DNA of 64,000 nucleotides from Maribacter litoralis (GCF_003075045.1 NZ_QCZD01000003.1:62001-126000); one strand, 5' to 3'. Numbered from the stretch's first letter, positions 53,051-62,381 are shown. The notes: generated by a model not told the origin, from the letters alone. Numbers and translations are program-made.

Positions 53051-54211
53051 TTATTTATCCAACCACGATTTATAATAGTCTCCATCGTCTAATTTTAGGG
53101 CATTTTCAGTAACCATTAAAGGCTTGAAAGTATCAATCATAACAGCACGTTCTTCCGAACCTTTTTGACCTATGCTACGTTCTGCCGCTCCTGGGTGCGG
53201 ACCGTGGGGTATGCCTGCGGGATGCAAAGAAATATTACCTGGCTGCACTCCGTTTCTACTCATAAAATCGCCGTCAACATAATACAGCATTTCATCAGAA
53301 TCTATGTTAGAATGATTGTATGGTGCCGGTATGGACTGCGGATGATAATCGTACAATCTTGGTACAAAAGAACAAATGACAAAGGCATTCGTCTCAAAAG
53401 TCTGATGCACTGGTGGCGGTTGGTGAATTCTACCGGTTATGGGTTCAAAATTGTGAATAGAGAATCCGTATGGGAAATTATAACCATCCCAACCAACAAC
53501 ATCAAAAGGATGCCCAACATACACCATTTCATGCATGACCCCTTGCTTTTTTACTTTTATCAAGTGCTCATCAGTATCTGTAAAGGTTTCCAAATTCTGC
53601 GGCAATTTATAATCGCGTTCACAGAATGGGGAATGCTCCAATAGCTGACCAAACCAATTACGATATCTCTTTGGAGTATAGATAGGCGAGTACGATTCCG
53701 CATACAAAATGCGATTGTCTTCACTATCAAAATCTATTTGATAAATTGTACCCCTGGGAATTATCAGATAATCGCCATATTCAAAAGGAATCTGTCCAAA
53801 AATAGTTCTTAAGGTACCAGAGCCTTTATGAATGAACAACATTTCATCGGCATCGGTATTCTTATAGAAATACTCACGCAACGATTTTCTTGGTGCGGCT
53901 ACCCCAATAATGATATCGCTATTGACCAAAAGTGGCTCTCTTGATTCCAAAAAATCATCTTGCGGCGAAGCGTTAAAACTCACTAGTTTCAACGAACGTA
54001 TATTCTTCTCCAAAGCAATTTTAGGAGAAACGTCTGTACTCTTAACTATCTCTTTGACCATAGTTGGTCTGTTATGATGATATAGTAAAGAGGACATACC
54101 ATCAAAGCCAATGGTACCGAACAATTGCTCTGAATACAATTCTCCGTTTGGCTTTCTAAACTGCGTATGCCGTTTAGGTGGCAACGCTCCCTGCTTATGA
54201 TAAATAGGCAT
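53051..54211 (-). CDS. hmgA: Homogentisate 1,2-dioxygenase
   Basis: A 386-residue homogentisate dioxygenase with a cupin core. The GRIHQPPPVHQTFETNAFVICSF segment and the nearby YHPQSIPAPYNHSNIDSDEMLYY carry the Fe(II) His/Glu/His ligands, followed by HPAGIPHGPHPGA. Opens the ring of homogentisate to maleylacetoacetate. No maleylacetoacetate isomerase gene is visible next to it; it may be elsewhere or unneeded. Confidence 0.93.
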   Translation of the reverse strand: MPIYHKQGALPPKRHTQFRKPNGELYSEQLFGTIGFDGMSSLLYHHNRPTMVKEIVKSTDVSPKIALEKNIRSLKLVSFNASPQDDFLESREPLLVNSDIIIGVAAPRKSLREYFYKNTDADEMLFIHKGSGTLRTIFGQIPFEYGDYLIIPRGTIYQIDFDSEDNRILYAESYSPIYTPKRYRNWFGQLLEHSPFCERDYKLPQNLETFTDTDEHLIKVKKQGVMHEMVYVGHPFDVVGWDGYNFPYGFSIHNFEPITGRIHQPPPVHQTFETNAFVICSFVPRLYDYHPQSIPAPYNHSNIDSDEMLYYVDGDFMSRNGVQPGNISLHPAGIPHGPHPGAAERSIGQKGSEERAVMIDTFKPLMVTENALKLDDGDYYKSWLDK

Positions 54212-54286
54212 ATACGTTCGTTTTGCTAGTTACTACTATTTTATTAAAATTAAGCTATTCTGTGCTTGTCAAGAAATCTGTTGAAC

Positions 54287-55417
54287 TTATAACGTCCCTC
54301 TTAATTCTTGCTCACGCTCAATAGCTTCAAACAATGCTTTGAAATTTCCTTTTCCAAAAGAAGTTGCTCCTTTTCGTTGAATGATTTCAAAGAACATCGT
54401 TGGTCTTGCCTGTACCGTTTTGGTGAAAATCTGCAATAAATATCCTTCATCATCACGATCTACTAAAATACCCAGTTTTCTCAAAGACTCAATATCTTCG
54501 TCTATCTCTCCCACTCTTTCGGTCAATACATCATAATATGTTGTAGGTATGGTCAAGAACTCAACCCCTCTACTTTTTAGATCAGAAACCGTTTTTACGA
54601 TATCATCCGTAGCCACCGCAATATGTTGAACTCCTTCTCCTTCGTAAAACTCCAAATATTCATCTACTTGAGATTTTTTCATACCAGGTGCCGGCTCGTT
54701 AATCGGAAACTTGATTCGACCATTACCGTTACTCATCACCTTACTCATTAGCGCGGTATAATCCGTAGAAATATCCTTATCATCAAAAGACATTATTTGC
54801 TTGAAGCCCATAACATTTGCGTAGAAATCTACCCAATAGTTCATTTTACCTTCGTTGACATTACCTACCATGTGATCTACGAATTTTAATCCTGTAGAAG
54901 TTGGTTTATAATCGCTTTCCCATTTTTGGTATCCTGGTAAAAATGTACCACTGTAATCTTTACGCTCCACAAAAATGTGAACTACCTCACCGTAAGAATA
55001 AATACCCGAACTTACTACTTTACCGTGTTCGTCTTCTTCCGTCTTAGGCTCCATATAACTTTTAGCACCTCTTTTCATAGCCTCTTCATAGGCATATGTA
55101 GCGTCATCTACCCAAAGGGCAGTTACCTTAACACCATCGCCATGCTTATCTATATGTCTACCTACATCGGTTCCACTTTTAAGCGGAGAGGTCAATACCA
55201 ACCTGATCTTATCTTGTTCTACCACATAAGATTCAAAATCTCTACTACCGGTTTCAAGACCTTTATATGCCAAAGATTTAAAACCAAATGCCGTTTTATA
55301 ATAATGTGCCGCTTGTTTAGAATTACTTACATAAAGTTCTAAATAATCGGTACCGTTAATAGGCATAAAATCTTGTGCCTCTTTGTGATCGTTTTGTTTT
55401 ACTGTTGCTGTTGACAT
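54287..55417 (-). CDS. hpd: 4-hydroxyphenylpyruvate dioxygenase
   Basis: A 376-residue two-domain VOC-fold enzyme. The iron ligands are His182 (FVDHMVGNV), His265 (VQHIAVATDD) and Glu344 (MFFEIIQRKG). Converts 4-hydroxyphenylpyruvate to homogentisate. Downstream of the aminotransferase by 64 bp and upstream of hmgA by 75 bp, all minus strand. Confidence 0.94.
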   Translation of the reverse strand: MSTATVKQNDHKEAQDFMPINGTDYLELYVSNSKQAAHYYKTAFGFKSLAYKGLETGSRDFESYVVEQDKIRLVLTSPLKSGTDVGRHIDKHGDGVKVTALWVDDATYAYEEAMKRGAKSYMEPKTEEDEHGKVVSSGIYSYGEVVHIFVERKDYSGTFLPGYQKWESDYKPTSTGLKFVDHMVGNVNEGKMNYWVDFYANVMGFKQIMSFDDKDISTDYTALMSKVMSNGNGRIKFPINEPAPGMKKSQVDEYLEFYEGEGVQHIAVATDDIVKTVSDLKSRGVEFLTIPTTYYDVLTERVGEIDEDIESLRKLGILVDRDDEGYLLQIFTKTVQARPTMFFEIIQRKGATSFGKGNFKALFEAIEREQELRGTL

Positions 55418-55481
55418 AGTTCTGGGTTTTATATTTTTATTTCGTTTATTGTTGCTTCTGCAACATATGTATTAAAATTTT

Positions 55482-56588
55482 TTAAGCTGTGGTCGTTTGC
55501 GATTTCATCATTACTTCCAACGCTGCTAAAAGTGCTTTGTTCGCTTCTCTTACTCCAAATGAAATTCTAACTTTTCCCGGAGCTCCAAAATTGCCTACCG
55601 GGCGAACCATAATACCACGCTGCTCTAAGAATGTAGTAAACTCCATATCATTAATAGGCGGATCTATTAGTACAAAATTACCCTGGGTAGGCCAGTATTT
55701 GATTTGTAAAGCATCAAGTCCGTTCAAAACAAACCTTCTTTCCTCCTTTACCAATGCTACGGTCTTGTTTACAAAACCTACATCTTCCAATGCGGCAATG
55801 GCACCTTCCAAAGCGGGAGTGGACAGTAAAAAGGGCTTACAGATTTTACGCATATAATTACTTATTTCTAACGGTGCATAGCAATACCCTACTCGTAAAC
55901 CTGCCAAACCATAAGTTTTTGAAAAACTATTGATAGCTATAACATTTTTACCTTCTACCACAAAGGGTAATCCTGATGTGTAATCTTCTGCTTCTGCAAA
56001 ATGTCTGTACACCTCATCTAATACCAATACTACATGTGCCGGTAATTTTTCAATAAAGCTTCTTAAATCTGCCATTGGAATATAATTCCCTGACGGATTA
56101 TTAGGTGACGCAAGAAATACCAACTTTGTTCTATTTGTTATAGCTGCTAGAATTCCATCTAAATTATAGTCATAATTCTCAGTCATTGGCACATTGATTG
56201 CCTTGGCGCCCATCCAACGGGTAAAAGCGGTATAGGGAAGAAAACATGGCTGACTAACGATTACCTCATCATTTTCGCTTAAAAATGCCTTTGAAATCAT
56301 ATCAATAATCTCAGAACCACTGTTTGCAGTTATAAAGTTATCTGCAACTAAAGCTCCGGCAAAATCTTTTACCAAAGCTTCTCGCAACCTAATATCCGTA
56401 TTATCTGGATATAGGCTTAAATCTTCAAGTGCATTAGACAATGCCTCTTTTACCTTTGGTGAATACCCTAACGGATTCTCATTAGATGAAAGCTTGTGCA
56501 CCGTAATACCATCTGGCATTACAATTTTCTTACCACCACCTTTATAGGTGCTGTCTTCTAATATATATTTCTTGAAACCTAGTTGCAT
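55482..56588 (-). CDS. PLP aminotransferase, HisC-like (aromatic amino acid)
   Basis: A TTG at 56618 extends the frame, but the ATG at 56588 (MQLGFKKYILEDSTY) is more likely. The 368-residue fold-type I aminotransferase has the HisC-like SPNNPSG, the catalytic Lys224 in SFSKTYGLAGLRVGYCY, and the late Arg for the alpha-carboxylate (VRISFGVR). In front of hpd it should transaminate tyrosine (and phenylalanine/histidinol-phosphate analogues) to 4-hydroxyphenylpyruvate, feeding the homogentisate route. Histidinol-phosphate as substrate is less likely by context. Confidence 0.83.
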   Translation of the reverse strand: MQLGFKKYILEDSTYKGGGKKIVMPDGITVHKLSSNENPLGYSPKVKEALSNALEDLSLYPDNTDIRLREALVKDFAGALVADNFITANSGSEIIDMISKAFLSENDEVIVSQPCFLPYTAFTRWMGAKAINVPMTENYDYNLDGILAAITNRTKLVFLASPNNPSGNYIPMADLRSFIEKLPAHVVLVLDEVYRHFAEAEDYTSGLPFVVEGKNVIAINSFSKTYGLAGLRVGYCYAPLEISNYMRKICKPFLLSTPALEGAIAALEDVGFVNKTVALVKEERRFVLNGLDALQIKYWPTQGNFVLIDPPINDMEFTTFLEQRGIMVRPVGNFGAPGKVRISFGVREANKALLAALEVMMKSQTTTA

Positions 56589-56625
56589 ATTCTTCTGCTT
56601 TATACCTTGTTTGGACAAAGTAAAA

Positions 56626-56643
56626 ATACAAAATATTTTGTAT
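56626..56643. promoter_or_regulatory. 18-bp perfect palindrome, candidate MarR operator
   Basis: ATACAAAATATTTTGTAT, perfect inverted repeat in the 120-bp divergent region between the tyrosine operon and the MarR gene. Its position suits joint repression of both directions. AT-rich composition makes chance occurrence possible. Confidence 0.6.
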
Positions 56644-56708
56644 ATTGTTGCATTAACAACAATTTTAACGATAAACTCCTGTATTTTTGGAAGAATAACT
56701 TTGAGATT

Positions 56709-57155
56709 ATGGACAGGACGGAGGGCTTTGGTGTATATATTGATCGTACTTTAAAAAAAGTACAGAGTACATTTTTACAGGTTTTTGCAGAAAATAACAT
56801 TGACCTAACCATTGAGCAGTGGGTAATTTTACAACGTGTACATCTACAAGGTAAAGATGCCTCACAGGCAGATATTGCCAAATCTAATTTTAGAAATAGG
56901 GCTACAACATCTAGGGTCATTAGCGGATTATGCAAAAAAGGGTTACTAAGAAAGTCTAGATTTAGGGATGATCAGAAAAGATATAAACTGGTGATCACAG
57001 AAGAAGGTTCTGCTCTTATTAAGCAGGTAATGCCATTTATTCTTGACTTAAGGAAAGTTAGTACCCTAGGAATCACCGAAGAAGAGTTTGAAATCTTTTA
57101 TAAAGTTCTTGATCAATTATGGGAAAATTTTGACCAATACGAAGGTCGTTCATAG
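56709..57155 (+). CDS. MarR-family regulator of the tyrosine/homogentisate operon
   Basis: The frame is open from 56583, but ATG 56709 starts the family-sized 148-residue protein (MDRTEGFGVYIDRTLKK). Winged helix: DASQADIAKSNFRNRATTSRVI recognition region and the wing LLRKSRFRDDQKRYKLVITEEG. Divergent from the aminotransferase-hpd-hmgA-fah genes, with a perfect palindrome between, it probably represses them and is relieved by an aromatic acid such as 4-hydroxyphenylpyruvate or homogentisate. Confidence 0.87.
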   Translation: MDRTEGFGVYIDRTLKKVQSTFLQVFAENNIDLTIEQWVILQRVHLQGKDASQADIAKSNFRNRATTSRVISGLCKKGLLRKSRFRDDQKRYKLVITEEGSALIKQVMPFILDLRKVSTLGITEEEFEIFYKVLDQLWENFDQYEGRS

Positions 57156-57226
57156 CCATATTTAAACCAATTGAAGAAATAATTAATTTTTTATTGATTT
57201 TGGTTTTACCAGTCTATAAAAATCAC

Positions 57227-57234
57227 TAAGTTTG
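57227..57234 (+). promoter_or_regulatory. -7 element of the tRNA-Arg promoter
   Basis: TAAGTTTG, 26 bp before the tRNA. The -33 TTTG (57199-57202) is a little too far (24-nt spacer). Confidence 0.5.
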
Positions 57235-57260
57235 CACCCACATTTGAAAAAAATGGTGTC

Positions 57261-57334
57261 GGTCGCATAGCTCAGCTGGATAGAGCATCTGCCTTCTAAG
57301 CAGACGGTCGGAGGTTCGAATCCTCCTGCGATCA
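57261..57334 (+). tRNA. tRNA-Arg (anticodon TCT)
   Basis: A 74-nt cloverleaf. The acceptor stem GGTCGCA/TGCGATC has one wobble, the D-arm is AGCTCAGCTGGATAGAGC, and the anticodon stem TCTGC/GCAGA has the loop CTTCTAA (TCT). The T-arm GGAGGTTCGAATCCTCC is intact, and the discriminator is A. No CCA is encoded. Reads AGA codons. Confidence 0.95.
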
Positions 57335-57339
57335 CTCTG

Positions 57340-57363
57340 AAGCCCCTTTTTAGGGGCTTTTTT
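57340..57363 (+). terminator. Terminator of tRNA-Arg
   Basis: AAGCCCC-TTTTTA-GGGGCTT followed by a T-run, 5 bp after the tRNA. Confidence 0.85.
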
Positions 57364-57461
57364 GTACCTTTTATTTATTCGAATAATTCTAATATTATGT
57401 TAGTCTATTAATCTTAAGCTTTTTACTACTTTTGAGATACCAAGACCATCATCAAACCACT

Positions 57462-57893
57462 ATGTATACACTCACTTACGAATCTACAGCCGTTAAAACC
57501 TTAACCAGTGCAGAAATGGAGTCTTTGCTTGAAAAAGCACGAACCCATAACAAAAGTGAAAACATTACCGGCTGCCTTATTTATTATAAAGGAAAATTTG
57601 TACAACTATTGGAAGGTGATAAAAAGAAAGTACAAGAGCTTTACGATAGAATAGTCGAAGATCCACGCCATAAAAAAGTTACTTTATTTTCTGAGGATGA
57701 GATTGCAAACAGAACTTTCCCTAATTGGGGTATGGCATACTACCCGATGGATGATGAACACCCAAATAAATATGAACTTGAACAGTTTAAAAGAAACCTA
57801 ATACTACTTTCCGATCTTATTGAGCCCACCAATTTAACGGCCAAACATTTTTGGATAAAGACAAAAACAATGATAGCCGAGCCACCTAAGTAA
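57462..57893 (+). CDS. BLUF-domain blue-light sensor, second copy
   Basis: The frame extends to a TTG at 57432, but ATG 57462 starts the domain directly (MYTLTYES). The 143-residue BLUF protein has Tyr6, Asn30 (RTHNKSENITGCLIYY), Gln48 (FVQLLEG), Trp89 and Met91 (FPNWGMAYY). It shares order and length with the BLUF protein at 7902 and both have short C-terminal helices, but the sequences differ in more than half of positions by eye. Single-domain BLUF, output unknown. Convergent with the following membrane protein gene. Confidence 0.9.
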   Translation: MYTLTYESTAVKTLTSAEMESLLEKARTHNKSENITGCLIYYKGKFVQLLEGDKKKVQELYDRIVEDPRHKKVTLFSEDEIANRTFPNWGMAYYPMDDEHPNKYELEQFKRNLILLSDLIEPTNLTAKHFWIKTKTMIAEPPK

Positions 57894-57898
57894 TTTAT

Positions 57899-58465
57899 TT
57901 AGCCCTCTGAATTTTCATTTTCTTCATCACTCTTATCATCATCACTGTCCTTAATTAACGGATGATCTGTTCTACCTAAACCGATTATCTTAATAATATT
58001 GATAATGGTGTTATATAACATTAATACCACCACTATTAATGCCGAGCTTAATATGGCACTTACTGCGATCGTAATGTAATAAATGGCATCAAAATAGCTT
58101 GAAGGTATATTTTCACTTTCAGTAACCGGTAAATTAAAAACCAAAAAGAACAGTAAGGAAGCTATAAAAATTGCAGTATCTAGCTTTGCTATTTGCATTA
58201 TGTGCATATAATGATCGTTCTTCAACTTTGAATTTGTACCCGAACTAACACCCAGCAAAGTCAACATCAATGCCAAAATTGTTGCTGATGCCAACACAAT
58301 GGTATTACACAGTGTGTTCAACCCTGTTAAGCTAGATTTTATCAAGACCTTAGCTTCATAGCCACTTAAATTACCGAGCATTAAGGTACCTAAACCAATA
58401 AAAGCCAATGAAATTAACCCCCCAATAATTGCTCGTTTTGTATACCCCGATACTTTAATGTTCAT
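57899..58465 (-). CDS. Four-helix membrane protein, unknown
   Basis: A 188-residue integral membrane protein with hydrophobic segments near 12-30, 50-72, 92-110 and 128-155, and an acidic cytoplasmic tail (residues 168-188, DSDDDKSDEENENSEG). I do not recognise the family. It runs with the next small membrane gene, 32 bp apart, probably the same unit. Confidence 0.7.
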   Translation of the reverse strand: MNIKVSGYTKRAIIGGLISLAFIGLGTLMLGNLSGYEAKVLIKSSLTGLNTLCNTIVLASATILALMLTLLGVSSGTNSKLKNDHYMHIMQIAKLDTAIFIASLLFFLVFNLPVTESENIPSSYFDAIYYITIAVSAILSSALIVVVLMLYNTIINIIKIIGLGRTDHPLIKDSDDDKSDEENENSEG

Positions 58466-58497
58466 CTATCTAATACAAATTAATTACTTGTAAAATT

Positions 58498-58947
58498 CTA
58501 AAATGGCATTACAAACCGTACAAACACCCAGGTAACGGTAATACCAAAAATCATATGTGCAATGATCAATTGCAAAAAGAAATATGTCCAATTTATTTTT
58601 GGCGGATCCTTATGAAGACTGATCATTATTGACCATCCTGCAACACCTATTATTCCCAAAATGAAACCTAAGAACAAACCTGTCCAAACCCAAATATCGC
58701 CAGCTATATAAACATAATAGCAATACAGTATAGCTGCCATACAAATGCCTATGGCAAAATGAATAATCCACCCGAGGTAATGGTTATCCCCGATACTTGA
58801 ATTAACGGACTTCAAATTTGATATGAGTCCGTTTAACAAATGAGCTTCATTAAACTTATGACCGGTAACTGATTCTACAACATGGCTGAACGCGGTCATT
58901 ATGGCGGTACCCAAAATGCCAGAGAAAAATATCGCCAAAATCTCCAT
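58498..58947 (-). CDS. Four-helix membrane protein, unknown
   Basis: A 149-residue membrane protein of four helices (about 1-22, 58-80, 84-112, 120-146). It carries a short polar loop with ESVTGHKFNEAHLLNGL between the first two. No recognised motif. Upstream of the 57899 gene. Confidence 0.7.
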   Translation of the reverse strand: MEILAIFFSGILGTAIMTAFSHVVESVTGHKFNEAHLLNGLISNLKSVNSSIGDNHYLGWIIHFAIGICMAAILYCYYVYIAGDIWVWTGLFLGFILGIIGVAGWSIMISLHKDPPKINWTYFFLQLIIAHMIFGITVTWVFVRFVMPF

Positions 58948-59152
58948 ATCTGAATATTATTTAAATCGTTAGGATATAGAAAATTAAATAAATTTTTGGC
59001 TTCGAAATCTATCTAAAATGTATTGAACAAAGAATAGTTTTTAATGGATTACTTTTTAAAACCGAACCCCCTTAAATTCATTGGTGTGAAAGACGACATG
59101 TAGAAATACCAATGATATAAAAATCTAACGTCTAAAAAAACCGATCAGACTG

Positions 59153-59407
59153 ATGGAAGAAATTATTGGAATTTTAGCAGGAATTTTTACGACCATTGCC
59201 GCTGTGCCACAAATTTTTAGAGCATGGAAAACAAAAAAAGTAGATGACGTTTCCCCAAAAATGTTTTTGGTACTTACCATAGGCGTTTCGCTATGGACTG
59301 TTTACGGTGCAATGAAACAAGATATTCCCATTATTATTACCAACGGTATTTCTACCATCTTAAACATAACCATGCTCATACTCATTATTAAATTTAGAAA
59401 AAAGTGA
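59153..59407 (+). CDS. SemiSWEET sugar transporter
   Basis: An 84-residue, three-helix PQ-loop protein: TTIAAVPQIFRAWKTKKVDDVS in TM1 with the PQ motif, SLWTVYG in TM2, and the N-terminal half architecture of SWEETs. Functions as a homodimer, moving sugars down a gradient. One base separates it from the next gene, so translation is coupled. Confidence 0.9.
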   Translation: MEEIIGILAGIFTTIAAVPQIFRAWKTKKVDDVSPKMFLVLTIGVSLWTVYGAMKQDIPIIITNGISTILNITMLILIIKFRKK

Positions 59408-59408
59408 T

Positions 59409-59930
59409 ATGAAAGAACTATTCAAAACTTCATGGGAAACCGTAATGCTGATCTCGGTCAGCGCGTTTGGAATTTACATAGCAGTAATCCTATTTACCCG
59501 CATTGTGGGCAAACGAAGTTTTTCAAAAATGTCGAGTTTTGATTTTGCCATGACCGTAGCCGTAGGGTCTATCGTTGCTAGTACCATACTATCATCTACG
59601 GTAAAAATGATCGAAGGCATCGTTGGTTTAGGCATAGTATATCTTTTACAGATAAGCGTTGCATTAGCGCGAAGAAATAAATCGGTGCAAAAAATTGTAG
59701 ACAACTCACCATTACTGTTAATGGATGGGGAGGAAATTATCTCATCTAACTTAAGAAAGGCAAGAGTAACCGAGGGCGACCTAAGATCAAAATTGAGAGA
59801 AGCAAATGTTACAGAACTTAGTCAGATAAAAGCAGTAGTTTTTGAAACAACCGGTAATATATCTGTTCTACATAAAAAAGATGATTCTCCTTTAGATTTA
59901 TGGATAATGAAAGATGTAAAAAGATCATAA
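59409..59930 (+). CDS. DUF421 (YetF-like) membrane protein
   Basis: A 173-residue protein with three N-terminal membrane helices and the conserved RIVGKRSFSKMSSFDFAMTVAVGSIVAS segment. The C-terminal cytoplasmic part (about 95-173) has EEIISSNLRKARVTEGDLRSKLRE, as in YetF. Role unclear; the family is linked to spore or envelope functions in other phyla. Paired with SemiSWEET here. Confidence 0.87.
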   Translation: MKELFKTSWETVMLISVSAFGIYIAVILFTRIVGKRSFSKMSSFDFAMTVAVGSIVASTILSSTVKMIEGIVGLGIVYLLQISVALARRNKSVQKIVDNSPLLLMDGEEIISSNLRKARVTEGDLRSKLREANVTELSQIKAVVFETTGNISVLHKKDDSPLDLWIMKDVKRS

Positions 59931-60106
59931 TTAACTTACTATTTATCAGCCATCAATTCATCTTACAGCTTTTTTATGTGCTATTTTAATACCATTATTT
60001 CTCTCATAGTTATAACGCACAACTTCTAATGAAAAGAGCAAAACAATTCTGAGTTCAAACTTTAATTTCAGGATAAGGAAATTTTTCACCCTAAAAATTT
60101 AAAATT

Positions 60107-60424
60107 ATGAATTCAAAATATCAAAGTTGTTTAGATGCCTGTCAAAAATGTTTTGTCGATTGTCAAAACTGCGTTGTCAATATGGCTCAGTTAGAAAGTA
60201 TGAACGATTGCCCAAATTGTTGCATTCAATGTGTTGACGCTTGTTTAAATACTATAAAATTATTGATAGCAGATAGTCCCTTTATCTCAAAACAGGCAGC
60301 ACTTTGCGCTGAAATTTGCGAATGGTGTGCAGAACAATGCCAACAACACGAACATGAACATTGCAAAAAATGTGCAGAATCTTGTTTGGCATGTGCCGAA
60401 GAATGCAGAAAGCTTGCAGCGTAA
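60107..60424 (+). CDS. Four-helix-bundle copper-binding protein (Csp/DUF326-like)
   Basis: A 105-residue protein with 19 Cys, mostly in CxxC/CxxxC spacing along four predicted helices. No signal peptide, so it would be cytosolic (Csp3-type) and store Cu(I) through the Cys-lined core of the bundle. Next gene is 24 bp downstream. Confidence 0.88.
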   Translation: MNSKYQSCLDACQKCFVDCQNCVVNMAQLESMNDCPNCCIQCVDACLNTIKLLIADSPFISKQAALCAEICEWCAEQCQQHEHEHCKKCAESCLACAEECRKLAA

Positions 60425-60448
60425 TCAGTAATTATTAAAACGAAGAAC

Positions 60449-61306
60449 ATGGAAAATATAACTATAGATAAAAATCAAGAGCAAAAAACACAACCAGGAA
60501 AGGAGTTTAACATGAATCCGGAACCGGTTACCATACGTGACAGCTATAAAGGCAGTGATAAACTTAAAAACAAAGTTGTTTTGCTAACCGGTGGCGATAG
60601 TGGCATCGGCAAAAGTATTGCCGTGCATTTTGCCAGAGAGGGCGCGCTAGTAGCTATCATCTATTTGAACGAAGAGAAAGATGCACTACAGACAAAAATT
60701 GAAATTGAAAATGAAGGTGGCCAGTGTCTTTTACTACAAGGAGATGTAAAAAATGAACAGTTTTGTAAAGAGGCCATAGATAAAACCATCTCTAATTTTG
60801 GTTCTTTAAACTGTGTTATCAATAACGCAGCTATGCAGTTTCCAACGGAACATATTGAAGATATTAAAATAGAAAATCTTCATACTACTTTTGAAACCAA
60901 CATATACCCTTATTTCTACATTGTAAAGGCTGCAATGAAGCATTTAAAAGCTGGAGACACTATCATCAATACTACGTCTGTTACTGCATATAGAGGTTCA
61001 GAACACCTTATTGACTATGCCAGTACCAAAGGAGCCATTGTTTCATTTACCAGAAGCTTATCAAAATCACTTGCAGAGAAGGGTATTCGTGTAAATGCCG
61101 TAGCACCCGGACCAATATGGACCCCTTTAATTCCCGCTACTTTCGATGGTGAAAAGTTGGAGAATTTTGGAAAGGACGTACCGTTAGGAAGAGCAGGCCA
61201 ACCTGCAGAGGTTGCACCCGCTTACGTTTATTTGGCAAGTGAAGACAGTAGTTACATGACCGGTCAAGTACTTCATGTAAACGGTGGTGAAGTCATTGGT
61301 GGTTAA
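60449..61306 (+). CDS. SDR-family oxidoreductase (YghA/GspA-like)
   Basis: A 285-residue SDR with a 40-residue N-terminal extension (KNQEQKTQPGKEFNMNPEP) typical of the YghA/general stress protein 39 group. Motifs: LLTGGDSGIGKS, NNAAMQFP, Tyr-Ala-Ser-Thr-Lys active site, and NAVAPGPIWTPLIP. Aldehyde or ketone reduction under stress is the usual assumption. Downstream of the copper-protein gene in the same unit. Confidence 0.87.
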   Translation: MENITIDKNQEQKTQPGKEFNMNPEPVTIRDSYKGSDKLKNKVVLLTGGDSGIGKSIAVHFAREGALVAIIYLNEEKDALQTKIEIENEGGQCLLLQGDVKNEQFCKEAIDKTISNFGSLNCVINNAAMQFPTEHIEDIKIENLHTTFETNIYPYFYIVKAAMKHLKAGDTIINTTSVTAYRGSEHLIDYASTKGAIVSFTRSLSKSLAEKGIRVNAVAPGPIWTPLIPATFDGEKLENFGKDVPLGRAGQPAEVAPAYVYLASEDSSYMTGQVLHVNGGEVIGG

Positions 61307-61320
61307 TTAATTTTTTGACG

Positions 61321-61761
61321 ATGAAGGAAGACGATGAGTTTCATTTATTTATGGCTGAAGATGATCTAGAAGATCAACAAATATTTAGAGAGGCAATAGC
61401 AAATATCGGTGGTAATTTAAAGGTTACCATGTTCTTAAATGGTATCGATTTAATGGAAGCATTGCATACAAGTAGCGATAGCCCCAATGTTATTATTCTA
61501 GATCTCTTTATGCCTAAATTAAATGGAGAGCAGACATTGGCTAAAATTAGAAGCATTGAAGCTTTTGATGATATTCCCGTAGTTATATTCTCCAATGAAT
61601 ATAATATTGACCGTATTTCAAATTTATTTGAAAATGGCGCCAATAGATATCTTCATAAGCCCAATTCTTTTAAAACATTGACTTATGCATTAAAAAGAAC
61701 AATTGAATCTATTAAAAACAACACTTTGGGCGGTACTGCAATAATAAACTACGTAGAATAA
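61321..61761 (+). CDS. Single-domain response regulator (Rcp1-like)
   Basis: A TTG at 61315 is in frame, but the ATG at 61321 is preferred. The 146-residue receiver has acidic pocket Glu13-Asp14-Asp15 (MAEDDLED), Asp61 (IILDLFMPKLNG), and Lys (YLHKPNS). No output domain. Members of this Rcp1-like group pair with phytochrome- or PAS-type kinases. Lies directly after the SDR gene. Confidence 0.86.
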   Translation: MKEDDEFHLFMAEDDLEDQQIFREAIANIGGNLKVTMFLNGIDLMEALHTSSDSPNVIILDLFMPKLNGEQTLAKIRSIEAFDDIPVVIFSNEYNIDRISNLFENGANRYLHKPNSFKTLTYALKRTIESIKNNTLGGTAIINYVE

Positions 61762-61937
61762 CAGTTATTTAGTTGCGTTTTGTGCTCTAAAGGTTAATTC
61801 AATATTTAGGTATTGAGCTATTTTTAAAATCAATCGCATTATTGCATGGGTATGGCAATAACTACCTTGCTGTTGAAGTTTCACCTATTATTAGACTACA
61901 AACCAGATAATATTAGCGTACAAATTAATATTTGAAC

Positions 61938-62381
61938 ATGAGCAAACCAATTTTAAATGTCTTTCTCGCAGATGATGACAGCGACGATAGAACTTTCTTC
62001 TCCGACGCTTTGCGCGAGATACCGATACAGACCAAAATATCGGAGTTTAACAATGGTGTAGATTTAATGGCCGAGTTACTTTCTAATACGGCAGAGCAAC
62101 CAGATGTTATATTCTTGGATTTAAAAATGCCAATGATGGATGGTTTTGAGTGTTTAGCAGACATAAGAGACCTGGAACAGTATATAAATACACCTGTAAT
62201 TATATATTCTACTTCTTATCACCCAAAAGAAATAGACAGACTTAATGAAATGGGTGCATCGTTATATTTACAAAAACCGTCTTCGTACAATCAATTAAAA
62301 ACGCTTTTACACAAATGTCTTCGTTATGTAAATAATGCTGACGGAAATATTATAGACAAAGAATTTGTTATCTCCATTTAA
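61938..62381 (+). CDS. Single-domain response regulator (Rcp1-like), second
   Basis: The start is ATG 61938; a TTG at 61932 is also open. The 147-residue receiver has Asp61 (IFLDLKMPMMDG), ADDDSDDR in the pocket and YLQKPSS, paralogous to the preceding one. Partner kinase is unknown; a partial kinase begins to the right of the window edge. Confidence 0.86.
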   Translation: MSKPILNVFLADDDSDDRTFFSDALREIPIQTKISEFNNGVDLMAELLSNTAEQPDVIFLDLKMPMMDGFECLADIRDLEQYINTPVIIYSTSYHPKEIDRLNEMGASLYLQKPSSYNQLKTLLHKCLRYVNNADGNIIDKEFVISI

